6,914 nt of DNA from Clostridiales bacterium. Lineage in GTDB: Bacteria; Bacillota; Clostridia; Oscillospirales; Oscillospiraceae. Position 1 is the stretch's first letter. The number at the start of each line of letters is the position of its first letter. The notes beneath the pieces were generated by a model. That model searched no databases and was not told where the DNA came from. It worked only from the letters and a program-made list of their open reading frames with translations. Shown piece by piece: positions 1 to 5,366 of the stretch. Location: the NCBI GenBank assembly GCA_021205375.1, contig JAJPXR010000037.1:1-6914 (forward strand), read 5' to 3'. A program made the translations under genes and the position numbers.

Positions 1-3
1 AAT

Positions 4-32
4 TTGGGGCCAGGTGCTTTACCTGACCCCAA
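4..32 (-). repeat. Stem-loop palindrome at left edge (possible terminator or repeat element)
   Basis: A 12-bp inverted repeat (TTGGGGCCAGGT and ACCTGACCCCAA) flanks the 5-nt loop GCTTT. The one imperfect pair is C/A on the plus strand but becomes a G-U wobble in a leftward transcript, so the hairpin fits better as RNA from the serS strand. It could be the serS terminator, but any U tract would lie outside the window (only ATT is visible after the stem). The GGGGTCAGGT-type arm also resembles the short palindromes scattered in some genomes next to REP-associated transposases. I cannot tell these apart from this window. Confidence 0.4.
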
Positions 33-57
33 CATTTATTATAGAACCTTTTTTCAT
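19..57 (-). CDS. Minute or broken ORF downstream of serS
   Basis: On the minus strand an AAAGGAG ribosome-binding sequence (67-73) stands 9 nt before an ATG at 57. The reading frame runs only 12 codons (MKKGSIINVGVR) before a TAA that falls in the loop of the 4-32 palindrome. The SD is good, the product is tiny. It may be a chance ORF, a leader peptide, or the first codons of a gene interrupted by a repeat. No function can be given. Confidence 0.15.
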   Translation of the reverse strand: MKKGSIINVGVR

Positions 58-144
58 TGGGTTTCTCTCCTTTGTTTGTTATCAGTAAGGTGGATACATA
101 CTATTCTCAGGAGAGAGCTTGCGGCGGTCTCCCAAAAGACGAGG

Positions 145-1539
145 TTAGTCCTGGGGTGGGATATAGGTCTTGGCCTTCTCCAGCTTGGCTTTGCCGCCCA
201 TGTAGGGCCGCAGGGCTTCAGGGATGTTCACAGAGCCATCGGCGTTCAGGTTGTTCTCCAGGAAGGCGATGAGCATACGAGGAGGCGCGACGCAGGTGTT
301 ATTGAGGGTGTGGGCCAGCTTGGTGACGTTCTTGACCTTCTTGCGGCCCTTTTTGTCCACGGTCTCCACCTTCTCGCTGTAGCGGATGCCCAGCCGCCGG
401 GCCTGGGCGTCGCCCAGGTTGGAGCAGGAGCAGACCTCGAAGTATTTCTTCTGCCGGGGAGACCAGGCTTCGATGTCGCAGCTCTTGACCTTCAAATCGG
501 CCAGGTCGCCGGAGCAGCACTCCAATTGACGAACGGGAATGTCCAGGCTGCGGAACAGGTCCACGGAGTTCTTCCACAGCACGTCATACCATTTCATGGA
601 GTCCTCCGGGCGGCAGATGACGATCATCTCCTGCTTCTCGAACTGGTGGATGCGGTAGACGCCCCGCTCCTCCAGGCCGTGGGAGCCTTTCTCCTTGCGG
701 AAGCAGGGGGAATAAGAGGTCAGGGTCAGGGGCAGCTCCTGTTCAGGGATGATTTGGCCGTTGAACCGGGCGATCATGGAGTGTTCAGAGGTGCCGATGA
801 GGTACAGGTTGTTCTTGGGGTCGGTGACGGTGGGGTCGTCGATTTTGTACATCATGGCGTCCATCTCCGGGAAGGACATGACGCCCTCCACCATCTCGCC
901 GCGGATCATATAGGGCGGGATGACGTAGGTGAAGCCCCGGTCGATCATGAAGTCCCGTGCGTAGGCCAGCACCGCCTCGTGGAGCCGGGCGACGTCGCCC
1001 AGCAGGTAATAGAACCCGGTGCCGGACACCCGGCGGGCGCTGGTCAGGTCGATGCCGTTGAGGGCCCCCATGATGTCGGTGTGGTAAGGGATGTCGAAGT
1101 CGGGCACCACCGGCTCGCCGAACCGCTGGACCTCCACGTTGCAGGAGTCGTCAGGCCCGATGGGGACGGAGGGGTCGATGATGTTGGGGATGACCAGCAT
1201 GATTTCCCGCACCTTGGCGTCCAGCTCGGCCTGCTTCGACAGCAGGGCCTCCCGCTCTTCGGATTCGGAGGTGACCTGTGCGGTGAGCTGGGCGATTTTC
1301 GCCTCGTTCTCCTCTGCCAGGGCGGGATTCTTCTTGGCCTGGCCCTTCAACATACCGATTTGCTTGGAGAGGGTGTTGCGGTTGGCCTGGAGCGCTTCGG
1401 CCTTCTGCTTGGCGTCCAGCGCCTGGGCGTAGAGGTCGATGACCTGGTCCACCAGGGGCAGCTTTTCGTCCTGGAACTTGTTTTTGATATTCTGCTTGAC
1501 AACCTCCGGGTTGTCGCGGACAAATTTAATGTCTAACAT
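145..1539 (-). CDS. serS: Seryl-tRNA synthetase (SerRS), divergent active-site motifs
   Basis: Class II aminoacyl-tRNA synthetase that charges tRNA-Ser with serine in the cytoplasm. The 464-aa product has the usual N-terminal helical tRNA-binding arm (about residues 25-115), then the catalytic core: a TSE serine-binding triplet (250-252), motif 2 FRKEKGSHG (280-288) followed by HQFEKQE, SCSN (371-374), QARR (379-382), and motif 3 ending in the ATP-binding arginine of LNNTCVAPPR (412-421). Typical bacterial enzymes read TAE and LNGSGLAVGR at these places; TSE and N-x-T resemble archaeal and eukaryotic SerRS. A lysine-rich insertion (around 396-404) precedes motif 3. The ATG at 1539 is chosen because AAGGTGG (1545-1551) stands 5 nt upstream; the GTG nine bases earlier lies inside that SD. 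It has its own promoter although it follows parB. The family is certain; the subtype is inferred. Confidence 0.96.
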   Translation of the reverse strand: MLDIKFVRDNPEVVKQNIKNKFQDEKLPLVDQVIDLYAQALDAKQKAEALQANRNTLSKQIGMLKGQAKKNPALAEENEAKIAQLTAQVTSESEEREALLSKQAELDAKVREIMLVIPNIIDPSVPIGPDDSCNVEVQRFGEPVVPDFDIPYHTDIMGALNGIDLTSARRVSGTGFYYLLGDVARLHEAVLAYARDFMIDRGFTYVIPPYMIRGEMVEGVMSFPEMDAMMYKIDDPTVTDPKNNLYLIGTSEHSMIARFNGQIIPEQELPLTLTSYSPCFRKEKGSHGLEERGVYRIHQFEKQEMIVICRPEDSMKWYDVLWKNSVDLFRSLDIPVRQLECCSGDLADLKVKSCDIEAWSPRQKKYFEVCSCSNLGDAQARRLGIRYSEKVETVDKKGRKKVKNVTKLAHTLNNTCVAPPRMLIAFLENNLNADGSVNIPEALRPYMGGKAKLEKAKTYIPPQD

Positions 1540-1589
1540 AACATCCACCTTGTTTGGTTATTGGCGGGACAGAAGTCCCCGTAACAGTT

Positions 1590-1619
1590 ATTTTAGTCTT
1601 ACAGACTGCGCTGTGTCAA
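1590..1619 (-). promoter_or_regulatory. serS promoter (sigma-A type)
   Basis: Reading leftward, TTGACA (1614-1619) and TAAAAT (1590-1595) are separated by 18 bp. The predicted transcript starts near 1583, giving a leader of about 44 nt that carries a small hairpin (GGGAC, loop, GTCCC; 1566-1579) and the SD. That leader is too short for a T-box, so serS shows no tRNA-dependent control here. The promoter starts only 16 bp beyond the parB stop, so read-through from parAB is also possible. Confidence 0.75.
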
Positions 1620-1635
1620 TACGGAACAGGAAAAA

Positions 1636-2526
1636 TTACGCTTTTTCCCGTTTTGGAAGCCCTTGCAGCGCGTCCAGCAGGTCGTTCAGGTCGTCCACGC
1701 CGTAATACTCCAGCTCCAACCGGCCCTTGCGCTTGCCGGAGACGATTTTGACCTTTCGGCCCAGCTTGTCGCCCAAATCCTTGGCGGCCAGCGCCGCATA
1801 ATCCACCGCCAGAGGGTCGGGCGCGGGCTTGGGCGGCTCCTCCGGCTGGGGGGCAGAGAGCTTCTTCGCTAGCTCCTCCGCCTGACGGACGGAAAGGGAA
1901 TCCGCGATAATTTTCTCCGCCAGGGCGTACCGGGCATCCTCGTCTGTCACGGATAGAATGGCTCTGGCGTGTCCGGCGGTGAGCTTGTCCTCCTCCACCA
2001 GGGCTTTCAGGTCCTCCGGCAAACTCAGCAGCCGCACGGCGTTAGCCACTGCGCTGCGGCTCTTCCCAACCCGCTGGGAGACGGCCTCCTGGGTCATGCC
2101 GTAGTCCTGCATCAGGGTCAGATAACCCTGGGCCTCTTCCATGGCGTTCAGGTCCTCCCGCTGGAGGTTTTCAATGAGGCTCAGCTCCATGGCCTTCCGG
2201 TCGTCCGCTTCAATGACGATGACCGGCACCTGTTCCAAGCCCGCCTCCCGTGCGGCCCGCCACCGGCGCTCGCCGGAGATGATTTGGTAGTACCCGCTGG
2301 CCAGCAGCCGGACGCAGATGGGCTGTATCATTCCGTGTTGACGGATGGAATCGGCCAGATCGGAGAGCGCTTCCGGTTCAAAGAACTTCCGAGGCTGTGC
2401 GGTGTTGGGCTGGACCTTTTCGATGGGTAGTTTAGTGACGCCCTCCTGCTCTGGCTCCAGGGCGGCTTCGCCCAGCAGAGCGCCAAGGCCCCGGCCCAAC
2501 CCGGAGGACGTGGTTCGTTTTGCCAT
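1636..2526 (-). CDS. parB: Chromosome partitioning protein ParB (Spo0J), parS-binding CTPase
   Basis: Centromere-binding protein that loads at parS, spreads as a CTP-dependent sliding clamp and stimulates the ParA ATPase. Of 296 aa, the N-terminal GLGRGLGALLG (9-19) is the ParA-activating peptide; QPR (44-46), GERRWRAA (85-92) and ENLQREDL (119-126) are the CTP-binding motifs; MTQEAVSQRVGKSRSAVAN (144-162) is the helix-turn-helix; residues after about 240 form the C-terminal dimerisation domain. The residues separating parS from Noc-site specificity are R157, A163, S168 and G185, matching ParB rather than Noc. The start is fixed by AGAGAGGAG ending 7 nt upstream. parB lies 54 bp after parA with a parS between them, and no clear terminator follows it. 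Length and domains are normal. Confidence 0.97.
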   Translation of the reverse strand: MAKRTTSSGLGRGLGALLGEAALEPEQEGVTKLPIEKVQPNTAQPRKFFEPEALSDLADSIRQHGMIQPICVRLLASGYYQIISGERRWRAAREAGLEQVPVIVIEADDRKAMELSLIENLQREDLNAMEEAQGYLTLMQDYGMTQEAVSQRVGKSRSAVANAVRLLSLPEDLKALVEEDKLTAGHARAILSVTDEDARYALAEKIIADSLSVRQAEELAKKLSAPQPEEPPKPAPDPLAVDYAALAAKDLGDKLGRKVKIVSGKRKGRLELEYYGVDDLNDLLDALQGLPKREKA

Positions 2527-2564
2527 TGCACTGCTCCTCTCTGTTTCTCGATTTGGATTTTCCG

Positions 2565-2580
2565 TGTTTCACGTGAAACA
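2565..2580. promoter_or_regulatory. parS: parS site 1 (perfect 16-mer)
   Basis: TGTTTCACGTGAAACA matches the Bacillota/bacterial parS consensus at all 16 positions. It abuts the parA stop codon (2581-2583) and lies in the parA-parB gap, upstream of the parB SD. The palindrome does not extend beyond the 16-bp core. Confidence 0.97.
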
Positions 2581-3339
2581 TCACTTGCTCTTTGAGATGA
2601 TTTCCCGCGCCAGCGCCAAATATGCCTCCGCCCCTCTGGACCAGCGGTCATAGGCCATGATGGGCTTGCCGTGGCTGGGGGCCTCCGACAGACGGACATT
2701 CCGGGGAATCAGGGTATAGTAGACCTTCTTTTTGAAGTGCCGTTTGACCTCCTCCCCCACTTGAATGGAGAGGTTGGTGCGCCCGTCGTACATGGTCAGC
2801 AGCACGCCCTCAATGTCAATGTCCGGGTTGAGCTGGCGCTTGACGATGCGGATGGTGGACAGCAGGTCGCTGAGACCCTCCAGGGCGTAGTATTCACATT
2901 GGACGGGGATCAACACGCTTTTGGCGGCGCACAGGCCGTTCAGCGTCAGCAGTTCCAGGGAGGGCGGGCAGTCGATGAGGATGTAATCATAATCCGGCTC
3001 CAGCACATCCAGCGCCTTTTTCAGCAGGTGTTCCCGGTCAGGGAAGCCAATCAGTTCCACCCCGGCTCCGGCCAGAGACTTATGGGAAGGCAGCACGTCG
3101 CACCAAGGGGTGTGGGCCACTGCCCGCCTGGGGTCGGCTCCATTGACCAGCACGTCATAGATGTTGGGAGAGACGGCGTTTTTATCCACGCCCAAACCGG
3201 AGGTGGCATTGGCCTGTGGGTCAAAGTCCACCATCAGTGTCCGCTGGCCCTGCTGCTGGAGGGCGGCGGCCAGGTTGACGGCGGTGGTGGTTTTGCCCAC
3301 GCCGCCCTTTTGGTTTGCGATGACAATGCGTTTTGCCAT
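2581..3339 (-). CDS. parA: Chromosome partitioning ATPase ParA (Soj)
   Basis: Deviant Walker ATPase that binds DNA non-specifically as an ATP dimer and, with ParB-parS, moves and organises replicated origins; Soj homologues also act on DnaA. The 252-aa chain has the deviant Walker A KGGVGKTT with signature lysine (11-18), the switch DFDPQAN (38-44), Walker B ILIDCPPSL (119-127), and the late stretch RNVRLSEAPSHGKP typical of Soj, with basic residues that bind DNA. It lacks the N-terminal helix-turn-helix of plasmid-type ParA. AAAGGA precedes the ATG with 11 nt spacing, slightly long; an upstream ATG at 3349 is out of frame and only 1 nt from the SD. It is the first gene of the leftward parAB unit, under a near-consensus promoter. 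Confidence 0.97.
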   Translation of the reverse strand: MAKRIVIANQKGGVGKTTTAVNLAAALQQQGQRTLMVDFDPQANATSGLGVDKNAVSPNIYDVLVNGADPRRAVAHTPWCDVLPSHKSLAGAGVELIGFPDREHLLKKALDVLEPDYDYILIDCPPSLELLTLNGLCAAKSVLIPVQCEYYALEGLSDLLSTIRIVKRQLNPDIDIEGVLLTMYDGRTNLSIQVGEEVKRHFKKKVYYTLIPRNVRLSEAPSHGKPIMAYDRWSRGAEAYLALAREIISKSK

Positions 3340-3359
3340 ATACAGCCATGTCCTTTCTG

Positions 3360-3369
3360 TGTTTCACGG
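3360..3369. promoter_or_regulatory. parS half-site in the parA leader
   Basis: TGTTTCACGG keeps the first nine bases of parS, then diverges. It sits just downstream of the parAB -10 box (3379-3384), at or beside the predicted start of transcription near 3372. The same ten bases recur at 3437-3446. It could be a low-affinity ParB or Noc contact for feedback control of parAB; that role is inferred. Confidence 0.35.
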
Positions 3370-3378
3370 TACGTCTCT

Positions 3379-3407
3379 ATTATAGTTGCTCTCTGATTTT
3401 TTTTCAA
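3379..3407 (-). promoter_or_regulatory. parAB promoter (sigma-A type)
   Basis: Leftward TTGAAA (3402-3407), a 17-bp spacer, then a perfect TATAAT (3379-3384). Transcription should start near 3372, leaving a leader of about 33 nt that contains a half-parS. The -35 region overlaps a run of eight A/T pairs (3397-3404). Confidence 0.85.
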
Positions 3408-3436
3408 CTGTTTTGCAGCAAAAATCGCAAAAAATA

Positions 3437-3452
3437 TGTTTCACGGAAAATT
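3437..3452. promoter_or_regulatory. Hybrid parS / Noc-type binding site
   Basis: TGTTTCACGGAAAATT. The left eight bases equal a parS half-site; the right half (GGAAAATT) is closer to the Noc-site half GGGAAATA. By direct comparison it matches parS and the Noc consensus TATTTCCCGGGAAATA equally, at 12 of 16 positions each. It lies upstream of the parAB promoter and 33 bp from the perfect parS at 3470. Binding is not shown by sequence alone. Confidence 0.35.
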
Positions 3453-3464
3453 AGAGATAAAAAA

Positions 3465-3490
3465 GCCGATGTTTCACGTGAAACATCGGC
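3465..3490. promoter_or_regulatory. parS: parS site 2 inside a 26-bp palindrome
   Basis: A perfect parS (3470-3485) is extended on both sides by GCCGA and TCGGC, giving a perfect 26-bp palindrome. On the minus strand it is followed directly by six T (3464-3459), so a leftward transcript would form an 11-bp stem with an ACGT loop plus a U tract, like an intrinsic terminator. No minus-strand gene is visible to its right, so any such role would be against antisense transcription reaching the parAB promoter. The parS assignment is firm; the terminator role is inferred. Confidence 0.95.
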
Positions 3491-3577
3491 CAAAACCAAC
3501 GCAAATGCTCCGATTCACGAAGGAAAACAAGAATTTTTTCCATTTCCCGGCTTTCGACGGTATTTCCCCGCGTCACC

Positions 3578-3586
3578 TGTTACACT
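3578..3586 (+). promoter_or_regulatory. Candidate noc promoter (extended -10)
   Basis: TGTTACACT has the TGn extension and four of six -10 positions (TACACT, 3581-3586). No good -35 box stands 16-18 bp upstream. The box overlaps an imperfect inverted repeat, TTACACT (3580-3586) and AGAGTAA (3594-3600), just before the SD. This is the best candidate in the gap, but it is weak. Confidence 0.3.
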
Positions 3587-3611
3587 ATTCAAAAGAGTAA
3601 TTTGGAGGTGA

Positions 3612-4442
3612 GTGATTTTGTCTTTCACACGAAAGAGAGGGCTGTTTGAGAGCAACCGGGTGCTATTCCTCCCGGTGGAGAGCATCGTACCCAATCCCAA
3701 CCAGCCCCGGACCCACTTCAACCCGGAGGGGCTGAACGAGTTGGCCGCGTCGATTCAGGAACACGGGGTCCTCCAGCCTCTGTCCGTCCGGCGGCTGCCT
3801 GGCGGAAAGTATGAGCTGATTTCAGGGGAACGACGGCTGCGGGCGTCCCGGCTGGCGGGGCTGGGTCAGGTGCCATGCATCCTGGTCAACGCCGACGACC
3901 TGGAGTCGTCCCTCCTGGCGCTGATCGAGAATTTGCAGCGGCGAGATCTGGATTTCGTGGAGGAGGCCACGGCGCTGCAAACGCTGATCTCCACCTACCA
4001 CCTCTCCCAGGAAGAGGCGGCAAAACGGGTGGGGAAAAGCCAGAGTGCCGTGGCCAACAAGCTGCGGCTGTTGAAGCTGTCCCCTCCCCTGTTGGATCGA
4101 CTGCGGAGGGAGCAGCTGACGGAACGGCATGGCCGTGCCTTGCTGCGCCTGCCGGAGGAGCAGCGAGAAGAGGTGCTGGAATATATTGTAAAAGGGGGGC
4201 TGAACGTGGCCCAGACAGACGCCTACATCGACAGCCTGCTCTCCGGCCAGCCGGAGACGCCCAAACCGCGGGCTAAACCCACCATTTACATCCGGGACAT
4301 TCGTCTTTTCCTGAACACCCTCCGACGGGGACTGGATACCATGCAGCGCAGCGGTCTGGACGCCACCTGTGGCAAATCGGAGACGGAACAGGACATCACC
4401 CTGACCATCACCATCCCAAAGCACAAGGTCAAGCCCAAGTAG
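3612..4442 (+). CDS. noc: Nucleoid occlusion protein Noc (ParB paralogue)
   Basis: CTP-dependent DNA-binding protein that spreads from Noc sites, tethers DNA to the membrane and blocks septum assembly over the chromosome. The 276-aa chain has the ParB/Noc motifs QPR (31-33), GERRLRAS (72-79) and ENLQRRDL (106-113), and a helix-turn-helix ending GKSQSAVANKLRLLKL (141-156). Residues Q144, K150, K155 and R172 equal the Noc specificity set, unlike ParB in this window. The C-terminus (NTLRRGLDTMQRSG and ITLTITIPK) is also Noc-like. The start is GTG at 3612, 3 nt after GGAGG; a TTG at 3618, 9 nt after it, is the alternative. GTG is preferred because MILSFTRKRGL then aligns with the amphipathic membrane helix of Bacillus Noc (F5 and R7 kept). 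It diverges from parAB and has its own terminator. Confidence 0.92.
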   Translation: MILSFTRKRGLFESNRVLFLPVESIVPNPNQPRTHFNPEGLNELAASIQEHGVLQPLSVRRLPGGKYELISGERRLRASRLAGLGQVPCILVNADDLESSLLALIENLQRRDLDFVEEATALQTLISTYHLSQEEAAKRVGKSQSAVANKLRLLKLSPPLLDRLRREQLTERHGRALLRLPEEQREEVLEYIVKGGLNVAQTDAYIDSLLSGQPETPKPRAKPTIYIRDIRLFLNTLRRGLDTMQRSGLDATCGKSETEQDITLTITIPKHKVKPK

Positions 4443-4471
4443 ACAGTCAAATGCAGGAAAAAATGCAGGAC

Positions 4472-4509
4472 GCATCGCCAAAAGAAAGAGGCGGTGCTTT
4501 TTTTCTTTT
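4472..4509 (+). terminator. Intrinsic terminator of noc
   Basis: GCATCGCC (4472-4479) pairs with GGCGGTGC (4490-4497), 8 bp with one U-G wobble, across a 10-nt A-rich loop. Seven T follow at once (4498-4504), then C and four more T. It begins 30 nt after the noc stop and separates noc from rsmG. Confidence 0.9.
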
Positions 4510-4521
4510 GCTGACTGAAAA

Positions 4522-4543
4522 AAATTCATTGAATGATGAATTT
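4522..4543. repeat. Inverted repeat just upstream of the rsmG promoter
   Basis: AAATTCAT (4522-4529) and ATGAATTT (4536-4543) form a perfect 8-bp inverted repeat with a 6-bp centre, ending 3 bp before the -35 box. Its symmetry and place suit an operator for an activator or repressor, but no regulator is identified and a chance AT-rich palindrome is possible. Confidence 0.35.
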
Positions 4544-4546
4544 GTG

Positions 4547-4575
4547 TGGAAAACTCTCAGGATAGGTGCTATAAT
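4547..4575 (+). promoter_or_regulatory. rsmG promoter (extended -10, sigma-A type)
   Basis: TGGAAA (4547-4552), a 17-bp spacer, then a perfect TATAAT (4570-4575) preceded by the TGn extension (TGC, 4567-4569). Transcription should start near 4582, giving a leader of about 74 nt before the rsmG start, with no recognisable riboswitch. Confidence 0.8.
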
Positions 4576-4655
4576 AAACTTATCTATAAATATTTGTCTG
4601 ACCGGCCTTCCTCATGCACCGTTGCGCCGGAGACGCTCTCTCTGGAGGAAACGCA

Positions 4656-5357
4656 ATGCAGGAATTGATCGAGGCCGGGCTGCGGGAAATGGACCTGTCT
4701 CCCGCCCCGGGCGCGGCTTTGGCCCGGTACGGGCAACGGTTGCTGGAACAAAATCGGGTCATGAACCTGACCGCCATCACCGAACCCGAAGCGGTGGCCC
4801 AGCTTCATATGCTGGACTGCGCCGCTCTGCTCCACGCGGCGGACTTCGCGCAAAAAGCCGTGCTGGACGTGGGCACCGGCGCGGGTTTCCCCGGCCTGGT
4901 GCTGAAGCTGTGCCAGCCGGACATCCGGTTGACCCTGCTGGATTCGCTCGATAAGCGCGTTCAGTGGTTGGCTCAAACAGCCCCTGCGCTAGGGGCAGAG
5001 GACGTGACCTGCGTCCATGGACGGGCAGAGGAACTGGCCCTGCAAAGCGCTTACCGGGAGCAGTACGACATCGTCACCTCAAGGGCGGTGGCGGACCTGC
5101 GGGTGTTGGCAGAGCTGTGTCTCCCCTTCCTGCGGGTGGGGGGTGTGTTCCTGGCCATGAAGGGGCCTGACAGCGGTCCAGAGGTGGACCGGGCGGGCCG
5201 GGCCATCTCTGTGCTGGGAGGGCGGCTCCAGACCGCCTATGTCTATCAGATACCAGGCACCGATGTGACCCACAAGGTGATCCGCGTGGAAAAGGTGCGT
5301 CCTACGCCGGAGCGTTACCCCCGGCGGTTTGCAAAAATCAAAAAAGACCCTTTGTAA
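4656..5357 (+). CDS. rsmG: 16S rRNA (guanine-527-N7)-methyltransferase RsmG (GidB)
   Basis: Uses S-adenosylmethionine to methylate N7 of G527 in the 530 loop of 16S rRNA; loss gives low-level streptomycin resistance in several bacteria. The 233-aa product is full length: RVMNLTAI (34-41), the SAM-binding loop VLDVGTGAGFPG (69-80), the acidic end of strand 2 LLDSLDKR (94-101), TSRAVADL (141-148), and the C-terminal MKG (168-170) and YPRR (221-224). The ATG at 4656 is chosen because GGAGG (4644-4648) is 7 nt upstream and the RsmG fold begins there; the frame is open 14 codons further upstream but with no SD. In many Bacillota rsmG follows mnmG and precedes noc; here it follows noc under its own promoter and no mnmG is visible. 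Confidence 0.96.
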   Translation: MQELIEAGLREMDLSPAPGAALARYGQRLLEQNRVMNLTAITEPEAVAQLHMLDCAALLHAADFAQKAVLDVGTGAGFPGLVLKLCQPDIRLTLLDSLDKRVQWLAQTAPALGAEDVTCVHGRAEELALQSAYREQYDIVTSRAVADLRVLAELCLPFLRVGGVFLAMKGPDSGPEVDRAGRAISVLGGRLQTAYVYQIPGTDVTHKVIRVEKVRPTPERYPRRFAKIKKDPL

Positions 5358-5366
5358 GGAACAGAT

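Noticed and set aside
4..1536. 510-codon open frame on the plus strand opposite serS
   Set aside because: It is the antisense shadow of a GC-rich gene. The serS frame carries all class II synthetase motifs; the opposite frame shows low-complexity Val/Gly/Leu/Asp-rich sequence and no SD.
1540..1635. T-box riboswitch upstream of serS
   Set aside because: The promoter at 1590-1619 leaves a leader of only about 44 nt with one 5-bp hairpin. There is no room for a specifier loop or antiterminator.
1629..1648. Hairpin GGAAAAA / TTTTTCC over the parB stop as a terminator
   Set aside because: The 7-bp stem is mostly A-T, overlaps the stop codon, and no U tract follows it on either strand.
2328..2699. 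Minus-strand 123-codon ORF across the parA-parB junction
   Set aside because: It overlaps the verified ends of parA and parB in another frame, and its sequence has no SD and no recognisable domain.
3182..3190. DnaA boxes and a replication origin
   Set aside because: Only isolated near matches are seen (TTATCCACG inside parA, TGTGGAAAA at 4545-4553 within the rsmG promoter). There is no cluster and no DNA-unwinding element pattern.
3623..3634. parS-like TTTCACACGAAA at the start of noc
   Set aside because: It matches 10 of the 12 central parS bases but differs at the central GT and at both outer flanks, and it is constrained by coding sequence. Too degenerate to call.
4449..4470. Direct repeat AAATGCAGGA twice after the noc stop
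   Set aside because: Two short copies only, with no link to a known element; probably chance next to the terminator.
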